From Pseudomonas gessardii (lineage in GTDB: Bacteria > Pseudomonadota > Gammaproteobacteria > Pseudomonadales > Pseudomonadaceae), in contig NZ_MNPU01000003.1 in NCBI RefSeq assembly GCF_001983165.1, positions 1-64,000 on the forward strand: 64,000 nt of DNA. The letters run 5' to 3'. Position 1 is the stretch's first letter, and every line of letters starts with the position of its first letter. Below, in pieces: positions 56,900 to 64,000 of this stretch. The position numbers and the translations under genes were made by a program. Below the pieces are notes generated by a model. It was given only the letters and a program-made list of their open reading frames with translations. It ran no database searches and was not told the origin of the DNA.

Positions 56900-57721
56900 A
56901 TGTCTGTTCCTGATAATGCCTTCCTGCATCGGTATGGTCCGTGGGCGGTGATTGCCGGTGCCTCCCATGGTGTGGGCGCGGCGTTTGCCCGTGCCCTCGC
57001 CGAGCGTAGCCTCAACTGCGTCCTGGTGGCGCGCCGTGGCGACGCCCTGGCGCAATTGAAAGGCGAATTGGAGCAACGTTACGCCATCGAAGTGCTGGTG
57101 GTAATCCAGGACCTTTCTCAGCCCGATGCCTGTGAGCGATTGCTCGCGGCTGTCGGTGAACGTCAAGTTGGTCTGTTTATCTACAACGCGGGTGGCGATC
57201 CCTACATCACGCGCTTCCTCGATACCTCGACCGAGGACTGGGGCGCGTTGCTGCGCCTCAATTGCTTGACCGTGATGCAATGCAGCCATGCCTTTGGTGC
57301 CGCGATGCTGGAGCGCGGGCAGGGCGGCTTGCTGTTGGTGGGTTCCCAGGCTGCATTGGGGGGTATTCGCAAACTGGCGATGTACACCGCCACCAAAGGG
57401 TTTGCGCTGAACCTCGGCGAATCGTTATGGGCGGAGTGGAAAGACCGTGGCGTCGACGTGCTCAATTTGGTCATCGGCACTGTCGACACACCCACCATGC
57501 GCGATGCCATGGTCAAACTGAACATTGCCGACGCCCTGACCATGACCTTGCCCAAAGCAGATGACTTGGCGCTTCTGGCGCTTGAGCAACTGGGTAATGG
57601 CCCGACGCTGATTCACCCCGAAGACACCCTTGTTCAGGTCGAGACCGCACCTGGCCCGGCACGTCGTGCCCAGGTACTGAGCAAGAGCGCGCAAGCGGCT
57701 GTGTTTATTGGCAACGACTGA
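56900..57721 (+). CDS. SDR-family oxidoreductase
   Basis: 273 residues from the ATG at 56900 with GGAG upstream. GASHGVGAAF cofactor motif, NAGG loop, Ser in LVGSQAALGG and Y-T-A-T-K with catalytic Tyr/Lys; the C-terminal part lacks the usual DGG and ends in a longer tail. This resembles the 17-beta-HSD/DltE-like classical SDRs. Short gaps place it in the operon with the kinase-like and MFS genes. Substrate unknown. Confidence 0.84.
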   Translation: MSVPDNAFLHRYGPWAVIAGASHGVGAAFARALAERSLNCVLVARRGDALAQLKGELEQRYAIEVLVVIQDLSQPDACERLLAAVGERQVGLFIYNAGGDPYITRFLDTSTEDWGALLRLNCLTVMQCSHAFGAAMLERGQGGLLLVGSQAALGGIRKLAMYTATKGFALNLGESLWAEWKDRGVDVLNLVIGTVDTPTMRDAMVKLNIADALTMTLPKADDLALLALEQLGNGPTLIHPEDTLVQVETAPGPARRAQVLSKSAQAAVFIGND

Positions 57722-57732
57722 GGTCACACACC

Positions 57733-58980
57733 ATGAAAGGCTTTGATAACGCAGAATTCAAACGCGGCTGGCGGGTGCTGATTCTGGCGCTGGTGGGCGT
57801 TGCCACCAGTTCCAGTTCGTTGCTGCTGTACAGCTTCAGCTCCATGGTGATTCCGCTGGAACAGGCCATGGGCTGGGGCAGGGCGGAGTTGCAGGCGGCG
57901 ATCACCGCGTTATCGCTGGGCACCATCGTCGCGTCGCAATTGGCCGGCTGGCTCAACTCGCGCTACGGCTTGCGCCGGGTCACGTTGCTGTCGCTGCTCG
58001 CGTTGTCCCTGAGTGTCTTCACCCTGACCTGTATCAATGGCTCGATCTGGACCCTCTACCTTGGCTTTTTCCTGGTGCCGCTAGCCGGGCTGGGTACGTT
58101 GCAGGTGACCTGGTCGCACCTGGTGAACTTGTGGTTCGAGGAAAACCGTGGTCTGGCGCTGGCGATCATCCTCAGTGGCTCCGGACTGGCGGCCATCATG
58201 CTTCCGCTGATCACCGCCTGGGCGATCAGCCGGTGGAATTGGCAGGCGGGATTCCTCGCGCTGGGTGTATTGCCGGTGCTGCTGGCGTTGCCCTTGGCCT
58301 TACGCTGGTTGTTGCCGACCACCAATGTCAGCCACAACTCGACGCAACTCCCCGCCACCAGCGAACAAACCGGCGGTCTACTGCTGCGCGAGGCGATGCG
58401 CTCCTGGCGTTTCTGGGTGTGCAACCTGTCGATGACGTTGGTGGTGTCGTGCGTGGTGGGCATGGTCACCAACATTGTGCCGTTGCTGCAGGACCGTGGC
58501 CTGAGCGCCCTGCAGGCCAGTCAGATTTTCGCCAGCTTCGGCGTGTCGCTGATCCTTGGCCGACTATTGGTGGGCTACCTGATTGACCGGTTGTGGGCGC
58601 CCGGTGTTGCCTCTGTCGCGCTGCTGATGCCGGCATTTGCCTGCGGCATTTTTGCCTATGGGGATTCCAGTATTGCGATGTACACCCTCGCCACGTTGCT
58701 GGTCGGCGTGGGTGCCGGTGCCGAGTTCGATATCGCTGCTTTCCTGATCGCCCGTTACTTCGGCATGCGCGACTACGGCCGCTTGTTTGGCGCGCACCTG
58801 GGCTTGATTACCGCAGGTGCGGCGATCTCGCCGTTACTGTTCGCCGGGTTGTTCAAGCTCACCGGTGGCTACTCGGCCATGCTGCTGTTCAGTTTTATCT
58901 GCTTTGTCGTCGGCCCATTGCTGCTGCTGACATTGGGTGGGTATCCGCGATATCAGTCCGAGCCATTAGTTGCCAGTTAG
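57733..58980 (+). CDS. MFS transporter, monocarboxylate/oxalate-formate-antiporter type
   Basis: 415 residues with 12 predicted membrane segments. SSSLLLYSFSSMVIPLEQAMGWGRAELQAAI in segment 1 and its following loop, and RYGLRRVTLLS between segments 2 and 3, fit the MCT/OFA-like branch. It probably imports an organic acid, the starting substrate of the island. AGGTC precedes the ATG, 11 bases after the SDR stop. The next gene begins 94 bases further on. Confidence 0.84.
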   Translation: MKGFDNAEFKRGWRVLILALVGVATSSSSLLLYSFSSMVIPLEQAMGWGRAELQAAITALSLGTIVASQLAGWLNSRYGLRRVTLLSLLALSLSVFTLTCINGSIWTLYLGFFLVPLAGLGTLQVTWSHLVNLWFEENRGLALAIILSGSGLAAIMLPLITAWAISRWNWQAGFLALGVLPVLLALPLALRWLLPTTNVSHNSTQLPATSEQTGGLLLREAMRSWRFWVCNLSMTLVVSCVVGMVTNIVPLLQDRGLSALQASQIFASFGVSLILGRLLVGYLIDRLWAPGVASVALLMPAFACGIFAYGDSSIAMYTLATLLVGVGAGAEFDIAAFLIARYFGMRDYGRLFGAHLGLITAGAAISPLLFAGLFKLTGGYSAMLLFSFICFVVGPLLLLTLGGYPRYQSEPLVAS

Positions 58981-59074
58981 AGAAGCTGCCGAAGTAAATA
59001 TAGACAAATAACAGAATAATGTTCAATTATTGCCTCGAGTGCAGCCTGACAATAAAACAGACAAGGAGAATGCC

Positions 59075-60001
59075 ATGCGTGCAGCAATCATTTCCGAGCG
59101 CAATGCGCCGCCGGTAGTGGGCGAGTTTCGTGATCCGCAGCCGCTAGACGGCTCGGTGCTGATCGATGTCGATACCGCTGGCCTTGGTGGCTGGGATGTA
59201 CTCGGCGCCTACCGTCTGGGTGTTGAATATCCCTGTGTCATTCGCGGAGAAGGCGTTGGCCGTGCGCCGGATGGCCGCCGGGTGTATTTCGGCGAGCGCT
59301 CGGTGTTGCCGTTTGGTGCCTGGGCAGAGCGCACCCTGGTGCCGCAAGCCGAAGTATGGAATGTGCCGGACGACGTGGACGATAAAACCGCGATCAGCAT
59401 GGGCATCGCTGCGACCGGCGCCATCGTGCCCCTGGAAAAAGCCGCGATTCAGAAGGGTGAGAAGGTGCTGATCCTGGGCGCCACCGGCACGCTCGGCCAG
59501 ATCGCCCTGCAACTGGCGCGCGGTCTGGGTGCAGGCAAAGTGGTCGGTGCTGCCCGGTCCGCTGAAGCACTGGGGCGGTTGAAGTCGCGAGGCCTTGCCG
59601 ATGAAGTGGTGACCCTGGGTGGCAGCGATGACGTCGCGGCGCTCAAGGATGCGGCCGATGGCGGATTTGATGTGGTGCTCGACCTCGTGTGCGGTCAACC
59701 GATGTTGACGTCGCTGAAGGCCACCAACTGGGGCGCACGGATCATGACCATTGGCACGGGAGCCGGCCGCCAGCTCAATCTGGATATTGCCGATCTGTTG
59801 TTTCGCAATCTGTCGTGCATCGGCACTGGCCAGCGCCCGCCCGCAGACCGTGAACAGATCTGGCTGCGTCTGCTGAAGATCGCCAAAGAGCAGCAGATTC
59901 AGGTGGATTACCTGGATTTTACCCTCGATCAGGCGGCTGAAGCCTGGGCCGCGCAGGTCAATGGGCCACACGCCAAAATCACCGCCACGATTCGTCGTTA
60001 A
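59075..60001 (+). CDS. MDR-superfamily oxidoreductase (quinone-reductase-like)
   Basis: 308 residues from the ATG at 59075 with AAGGAG upstream. N-terminal GroES-like domain, then a Rossmann fold with GATGTLGQIALQLARGLGAGKVVGAARS and a DLVCGQPM segment. The Cys/His set of zinc alcohol dehydrogenases is missing, so it is a zinc-free quinone/enoyl reductase type, probably NADPH-linked. It would reduce a double bond or oxidise an alcohol of a pathway intermediate. A hairpin follows at 60016-60042, and the AraC-type gene converges. Confidence 0.83.
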   Translation: MRAAIISERNAPPVVGEFRDPQPLDGSVLIDVDTAGLGGWDVLGAYRLGVEYPCVIRGEGVGRAPDGRRVYFGERSVLPFGAWAERTLVPQAEVWNVPDDVDDKTAISMGIAATGAIVPLEKAAIQKGEKVLILGATGTLGQIALQLARGLGAGKVVGAARSAEALGRLKSRGLADEVVTLGGSDDVAALKDAADGGFDVVLDLVCGQPMLTSLKATNWGARIMTIGTGAGRQLNLDIADLLFRNLSCIGTGQRPPADREQIWLRLLKIAKEQQIQVDYLDFTLDQAAEAWAAQVNGPHAKITATIRR

Positions 60002-60015
60002 AGCCCGTATTGCTG

Positions 60016-60042
60016 GAAGGCGCCCTTGTCCGGGTGCCTTTC
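60016..60042. terminator. Hairpin between converging genes
   Basis: GAAGGCGCCC (60016-60025) pairs with GGGTGCCTTTC (60032-60042) with a 6-base loop and one G-T pair. It lies between the MDR-type gene and the AraC-type gene and probably ends transcription from both. Confidence 0.65.
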
Positions 60043-60946
60043 AGCGCTGGCGCTGGTGGCGAAATTCCTCGGGTGTGACACCGAGCTCTTTACGGAAGGC
60101 CGCGCTGAAAGCGGCGGCGTTGTTGAAGCCGGCCTGATAGGCCACTTGTTTGATCAGCAACCGTGGGTCAGCCAACAGCGCCACGGCTTTTTGCAAACGG
60201 GTTTGCGCGGCGTACTGGCGCAAGGTCATGCCGGTGGTGTTTTTGCAGCGACTGGACAGGGTCCGCAACGGCAGTTCGCAGGCCCGCGCCAAGTGGCCCA
60301 GTGAGCGGCCTTCGTCACTGGCGCTGTCGAGCAATTCACGCAGGATGTTGAGTTGACGATGGCTGAGTTTTTCAGCGCAGTGTGAGGAACAAGTGGCATC
60401 GTCGGGCGCGTCGATAAATTCGCGGCGCAGGTCCAGGGCAATGCTGGTGAGCAGGCACTCGGTGTGCAGCTCGCTGGCGAAGCCGGGGTTGGCGACTTCT
60501 TCGGCCAGCCGTTGCAACGAGGCGTGCAAGTAGCCGCTTTGCAGGTTGAGCATGGCTGCGCTGACGTTGTCCTGCCAGTTCCAGCGATAGCTGCCCAGGA
60601 CGCCGAGTGAGGAGGGGTCGAATAGACACACAAGGGCCTTTTGCTCTCCGGCATCGTGACGCAGGTGGAACTCGGTGCCATGGGGAATGAACAACAGCTT
60701 GCCCAGGGGTTGGAATTGAGGCGCACCGTGGCTGGAAAAACCGCCGCAGTTAGGCTTGATCTGCGAGCTGGCCGGCAGCATCAAGCGCAACAGGCAACTG
60801 TCGCCGGTTTCTATCAAGGCAGTGCCAGTGTTGGACCATTGCGCGTGTTCAACCCGGATGTCGAAGCCTTGCCTGGCCAATGAAGCTTCGGTCAGGAAAT
60901 TACCTGACGCTTCACAGTCGTACTCGCTGTAGTGGATCGCGTTCAT
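60041..60946 (-). CDS. AraC-family transcriptional regulator
   Basis: 301 residues. N-terminal cupin-like sensor region of about 190 residues; C-terminal double helix-turn-helix from about 200 (LGHLARACELPLRTLSSRCKNTTGMTLRQYAAQTRLQKA, then VAYQAGFNNAAAFSAAFRKELGVTPEEFR), the AraC signature. It resembles AraC proteins of the XylS/OruR-like catabolic type. GGTTGA precedes the ATG. It likely activates the SDR/MFS/MDR run on the opposite strand. It is divergent from the LysR gene (142-bp gap). Confidence 0.9.
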   Translation of the reverse strand: MNAIHYSEYDCEASGNFLTEASLARQGFDIRVEHAQWSNTGTALIETGDSCLLRLMLPASSQIKPNCGGFSSHGAPQFQPLGKLLFIPHGTEFHLRHDAGEQKALVCLFDPSSLGVLGSYRWNWQDNVSAAMLNLQSGYLHASLQRLAEEVANPGFASELHTECLLTSIALDLRREFIDAPDDATCSSHCAEKLSHRQLNILRELLDSASDEGRSLGHLARACELPLRTLSSRCKNTTGMTLRQYAAQTRLQKAVALLADPRLLIKQVAYQAGFNNAAAFSAAFRKELGVTPEEFRHQRQR

Positions 60947-61088
60947 TTTTCAACCTTCAGCCATTTTTATTATTGGCGCTGAAATTCGAAGGATAACGAT
61001 ACGTCAGGGCAGCTACCCGGTCTCGAGTGTAACCAGCCCGTGGACCGAGCTGTTTCATATATTCAGGCGGCAGGTATCAGAAAATCAG

Positions 61089-62000
61089 ATGACGAAAGGC
61101 AAAGATATTTCCATGCGCCAACTGCGCTATTTCGTTGCCGCCGCCGACGCCGGCCAGTTTTCCCAGGCGGCGCTGAAGGCGCATGTATCGCAGTCGGCGA
61201 TTACTGCGGCGGTGTTGCATCTGGAACAGTCCTTGGGCGTCAGCTTGTTCGACCGCTTGCCCCATGGCGTGGCGCTGACCGCTGAAGGCAACAAGTTTTC
61301 CCAGCATGCGCGGCACATTCTCGACACGCTGCAGGACGCTCTCAGTGAACCGCTGTTTCTCGGCCATGCGATGCAAGGAACCGTGCGTGTGGGTGCCTCC
61401 TACACGGTGCTCGGTTACTTTCTGCCAGCGCTGCTGGCACGCTTCAAACGTAGCTACCCTCAGGTAGAGATCGACCTGATCGACATGGACCGCCAGAGCA
61501 TTGAAGCGGCCCTGAGCAATGGCGACCTCGACTTGGGCCTGGCAATTGTCTCCAATACGCCGAACTTGCACGGTTTCGCTCACCATGTGCTAATTCGTTC
61601 GCGCCGCCAACTCTGGCTGGCAAGTCAGCACCCATTGATGTCTGCCACCTCGATCAATCTCGAAGACGTCGCCGAGCATGCCTATATCCTGGCCACGGTC
61701 GATGAGGGGGAGACCTCGACCATGCGCTATTGGGAATCCCGCGGACTGGCACCCAAGGTGGCTTTTCGTACCTCATCCATGGAGGCATTGCGCGGGCTGG
61801 TGGGGCATGGTTTCGGTGTGACCATTCTCTCGGACATGCTGTACCGGGCCTGGTCTCTGGAAGGCAAGAAGATTGAAATCCGGCCGCTGGTGGATGTGAT
61901 TCCACCCATGGAACTGGGGCTGATCTGGCTGCCGGATAACTGTTTGTCGGCACCGACCCAGGCATTCCGACAGTTTCTGATCATGGCCTGCGCCTCTTGA
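61089..62000 (+). CDS. LysR-family transcriptional regulator
   Basis: 303 residues; the ATG at 61113 (MRQLRYFVAAADAGQFSQAA) is an alternative start closer to the family norm. Winged helix-turn-helix over about 9-68, then the two-lobed effector domain (VRVGASYTVLGYFLPALLARFKRSYPQVEI). LysR proteins bind a small acid and activate the divergent or nearby operon. It converges on the TetR gene with only five bases between stops. Target could be the AraC or P450/GMC region. Confidence 0.9.
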   Translation: MTKGKDISMRQLRYFVAAADAGQFSQAALKAHVSQSAITAAVLHLEQSLGVSLFDRLPHGVALTAEGNKFSQHARHILDTLQDALSEPLFLGHAMQGTVRVGASYTVLGYFLPALLARFKRSYPQVEIDLIDMDRQSIEAALSNGDLDLGLAIVSNTPNLHGFAHHVLIRSRRQLWLASQHPLMSATSINLEDVAEHAYILATVDEGETSTMRYWESRGLAPKVAFRTSSMEALRGLVGHGFGVTILSDMLYRAWSLEGKKIEIRPLVDVIPPMELGLIWLPDNCLSAPTQAFRQFLIMACAS

Positions 62001-62005
62001 TCCCG

Positions 62006-62629
62006 CTACTGGCGCACGTTGTTGTCAGGCGGCCAGGTGCCGTTGTTCATCAGGCTGTCGAAGGTTTCGGTCATTTCCCGCGCCGGGTTCGGATAGTCGT
62101 GGCGCACCCACCACAACCACAGCCCCACCAGGGCACCGACGAAACAGCGCACGGCGGCCTCGCCACGCAGTTGATCGATTTGGTACAGGCCCTGTTTCCG
62201 GTAGTGTTCCCGGACCTGGATGATCAGGATATTTTCCAGGTGCGCGAGAATCACGTTCTGTCCCGGGCCGCTGAAGAACGCCGTTGTCAGTGCCGCATGA
62301 CGTTCGGTGGCGCTGAACAGCCAGGCCGAAACATCCAGCAGGACACGGCGGTCGCCATCAACTTCGGTGACCTTGGTCGAGGGAACGCCAATGGCTTCGT
62401 ACCCGGCGACGATCAGGTCCTCCTTGTCGCGAAAGTGCGCGTAGAAGGTGGAGCGCGCGACCCCTGTACTGTCCAGTAATTGCTGGACCGTAATTCCTTC
62501 GTAGCCCTTTTCCAGCGCCAGGCGATACATGTGGTCCAGCAACAATTCCCGGGTGCGTTGGGAACGCAAGGCGTGGCGTTGACTGGCGTGATTTTTATCG
62601 GCTGTTTGCACGGAAGCTAGGTGAGACAT
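62006..62629 (-). CDS. TetR-family transcriptional regulator
   Basis: 207 residues. TetR helix-turn-helix at about 28-75: LLDHMYRLALEKGYEGITVQQLLDSTGVARSTFYAHFRDKEDLIVAG. C-terminal ligand domain has no special motif. GAGGTTA precedes the ATG. It is divergent from the decayed P450/ferredoxin/GMC module at 62869 onward, with a 239-bp gap, so it probably once repressed that module. Confidence 0.9.
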   Translation of the reverse strand: MSHLASVQTADKNHASQRHALRSQRTRELLLDHMYRLALEKGYEGITVQQLLDSTGVARSTFYAHFRDKEDLIVAGYEAIGVPSTKVTEVDGDRRVLLDVSAWLFSATERHAALTTAFFSGPGQNVILAHLENILIIQVREHYRKQGLYQIDQLRGEAAVRCFVGALVGLWLWWVRHDYPNPAREMTETFDSLMNNGTWPPDNNVRQ

Positions 62630-62868
62630 TCTTAACCTCGGCAGCGCTTTTTATTGGTTTCATGACGGCGGGTACAAGAGCTTCCCGGCGGTGATCAGAA
62701 CACAATGACAGAGGATTTTTTGCACCAGCAGGATTATTTTTAGAACATATTCGGCGAAAGTGTTAATTAATTCCGTCTATGCCGTACAGATTTGCGCTTC
62801 TGTTCGTTGTGGCTTTGCGTCTGCGGCCTTACCGTTTCTCCAGTCCGATAGAGACCTGGAGAACAATA

Positions 62869-63180
62869 ATGAATAACGCTCCTGAAACGCCTGCACCTGT
62901 TCCTGCGCACATTCCCAAGCACCTTGCCCGCGATTTCGATCTATGGGCAGAGCTCACCGCCCACGGCGAAAACGCCTATCAACCAATCCGGCTGCGTAGG
63001 TCATGCCCGCTGCAACAACGTCGCGCCCGCGCTCTATCCACTCGATAACAACGGCTACATCGCCAGCAACGGCTTAAGTGTGCCGATTGGGCAAGAGCGG
63101 CTGGCAACCCGCGGTGCCCGTGCCTGCCCGGAACGGGTCATCGAGGTTCGCGATACATCCGACGAACACCGGTGAGTGCC
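62869..63180 (+). pseudogene. Cytochrome P450 start fused out of frame to ferredoxin end (deletion scar)
   Basis: The ATG at 62869 (GGAG upstream) opens a frame with a P450-like N-terminus (PAHIPKHLARDFDLWAELTA, compare the start of P450cam). Near 62985 this frame continues in unrelated residues to a stop at 63046-63048. From the same point another frame encodes the C-terminal part of a single-cluster bacterial ferredoxin: GCVGHARCNNVAPALYPL, DNNGYIASNGLSVP, RGARACPERVIEV, with Cys spacing for a 3Fe-4S or 4Fe-4S cluster of the P450-partner type. A deletion removing most of the P450 and the ferredoxin start explains both halves. No functional product is expected. Confidence 0.75.
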
Positions 63181-63227
63181 GCCTTGGTAATGGAAGACTT
63201 TCAGCAACCCGCAAAAGAAGAACAACA

Positions 63228-64000
63228 ATGAGCAAAACCTACGACTACATCATCATCGGTGCGGGGTCATCCGGCTGCGTCCTGGCCAATCGCTTGTCTG
63301 CCGACACGAACGTTTCGGTGCTGCTGATCGAGAGCGGACCGGATCACACCAGTCCGTTGATTGCCATGCCCCGTGGCATTGGCAAACTGCTCAGCCCCGG
63401 CAATCCGCATGTGTGGAGCTACAAGGCTGCACGCGGTGAGGGTATGAGCGATGAGCAATGGCTCAAAGGCAAAACGATTGGCGGCTCCAGTTCGGTCAAC
63501 GGCATGGTCTATGTACGGGGAGCACCCGCTGATTATGATCATTGGGAAGCGCAAGGCTGCGCGGGCTGGGGCTGGAAAGACATGGGCCGGCAGTTTGTCG
63601 CCCTCGAAGACCACCAGTTGGGCAAGAGCCAATGGCGCGGAGTCGGTGGCCCGCTCAAAGTCACGGTGCACCCATCGGGCCACGCCCTGTGCGATGCCGT
63701 CATCAGCGCGGCCGGTGAGCTGGGTGTGGCGCGCACTGAAGACACCAATCATATCGACTCGGTCACTCAGGGTGGCTTCGGCTATCAGCCGCAAACCACC
63801 TGGAAAGGCCAGTGATTCAGTGCCGCCAAGGCCTTTCTCGATCCGGTGCGCGCACGTCCGAATTTGACGTTAATGACCGGCACGGATGTTCAACGCATCG
63901 AGTTCAGCAATCACCGTGCCTGTGACGTGCAGGTCAACAACAGCGCCGGCAAGGAACGCTTCGAAGTGCGCCGCGAGGTGTTGTTGTGCGCCGGTGCCAT
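63228..64000 (+). pseudogene. GMC oxidoreductase with in-frame stop, runs off window
   Basis: The ATG at 63228 opens a GMC-type flavoenzyme: FAD motif IIGAGSSGCVLANRL, then IGGSSSVNGMVYVRGAP. At 63813-63815 a TGA interrupts GGFGYQPQTTWKGQ and FSAAKAFLDPVRARPNLTL, which continues in the same frame. In intact relatives this place holds Arg (R-x-S-A-A-K), so CGA to TGA is the simplest change. The rest of the gene lies outside the window. It follows the P450/ferredoxin scar by 47 bases, so the old operon was P450, ferredoxin, alcohol oxidase. A truncated 195-residue product would lack the active site. Confidence 0.8.

Overview
The window looks like the accessory catabolic region of a Pseudomonas-type gammaproteobacterium. 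The grounds are an OprD-family porin, two aromatic-acid MFS transporters, IclR-controlled ring-cleavage clusters, a DUF1302/DUF1329 pair, pseudomonad-style insertion sequences and GC-rich coding with short intergenic gaps. I see no rRNA, tRNA, CRISPR array or replication origin.

Left edge to 17.5 kb. A partial IS21-family element (1-513) has landed in a small unknown gene. Beyond it lie an MpaB/DUF2236-type oxygenase gene and a six-gene minus-strand operon: AAHS transporter, FAH-fold hydrolase, IclR regulator, MhpA-like flavin hydroxylase, two-domain VOC extradiol dioxygenase and aryl-aldehyde dehydrogenase. The set reads as 'hydroxylate a phenol to a catechol, cleave it meta, oxidise and hydrolyse the product'. 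Divergent to it are a FUSC-type aromatic exporter and a decayed paralogue of the aldehyde dehydrogenase. A carotenoid/stilbene-cleaving oxygenase, a class-3 aldehyde dehydrogenase and a GMC alcohol oxidase follow. Together these suggest growth on a phenylpropanoid or stilbenoid whose side chain is cut to an aromatic aldehyde.

17.8-26.8 kb. A compact gentisate module: LeuC/LeuD-like hydratase pair (best read as maleate hydratase), IclR regulator, AAHS transporter, gentisate 1,2-dioxygenase, FAH-fold maleylpyruvate hydrolase, 3-hydroxybenzoate 6-hydroxylase and OprD-type porin. The inferred route is 3-hydroxybenzoate to gentisate to maleylpyruvate to maleate plus pyruvate, then D-malate. The same near-identical 29-bp site lies upstream of the hydratase pair and between the regulator and transporter, and is the likely IclR operator.

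26.8-34.2 kb. A scar zone with a truncated LuxR regulator and an IS3-family element whose transposase is broken by two single-base deletions. It is followed by a chemoreceptor and an EmrAB-type efflux operon with its MarR regulator.

34.5-50 kb. Two adjacent Rieske-oxygenase-like genes are degenerate in complementary ways: the first keeps the Rieske cluster ligands but has lost most of the mononuclear iron site, and the second keeps the iron site but has lost the Rieske ligands. This is the most unusual feature of the window. They lead into a plus-strand run of SDR, double-domain family III CoA-transferase, SDR, acyl-CoA dehydrogenase, ACAD10-like kinase and SDR genes, opposed by a minus-strand run of 2-oxoacid:ferredoxin oxidoreductase, thiolase, TetR regulator and folE.

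50-64 kb. A DUF1302/DUF1329 outer-membrane/periplasmic pair, then an SDR, SnoaL-like protein, a second kinase-like protein, SDR, MFS transporter and MDR-family reductase, followed by AraC, LysR and TetR regulators. The right edge holds a decayed module: the start of a P450 gene joined out of frame to the end of a ferredoxin gene, then a GMC oxidoreductase with an in-frame stop. The 34-64 kb block appears to be a CoA-dependent catabolic island for an alicyclic, terpenoid or hydroxy-acid-like substrate that I cannot identify.
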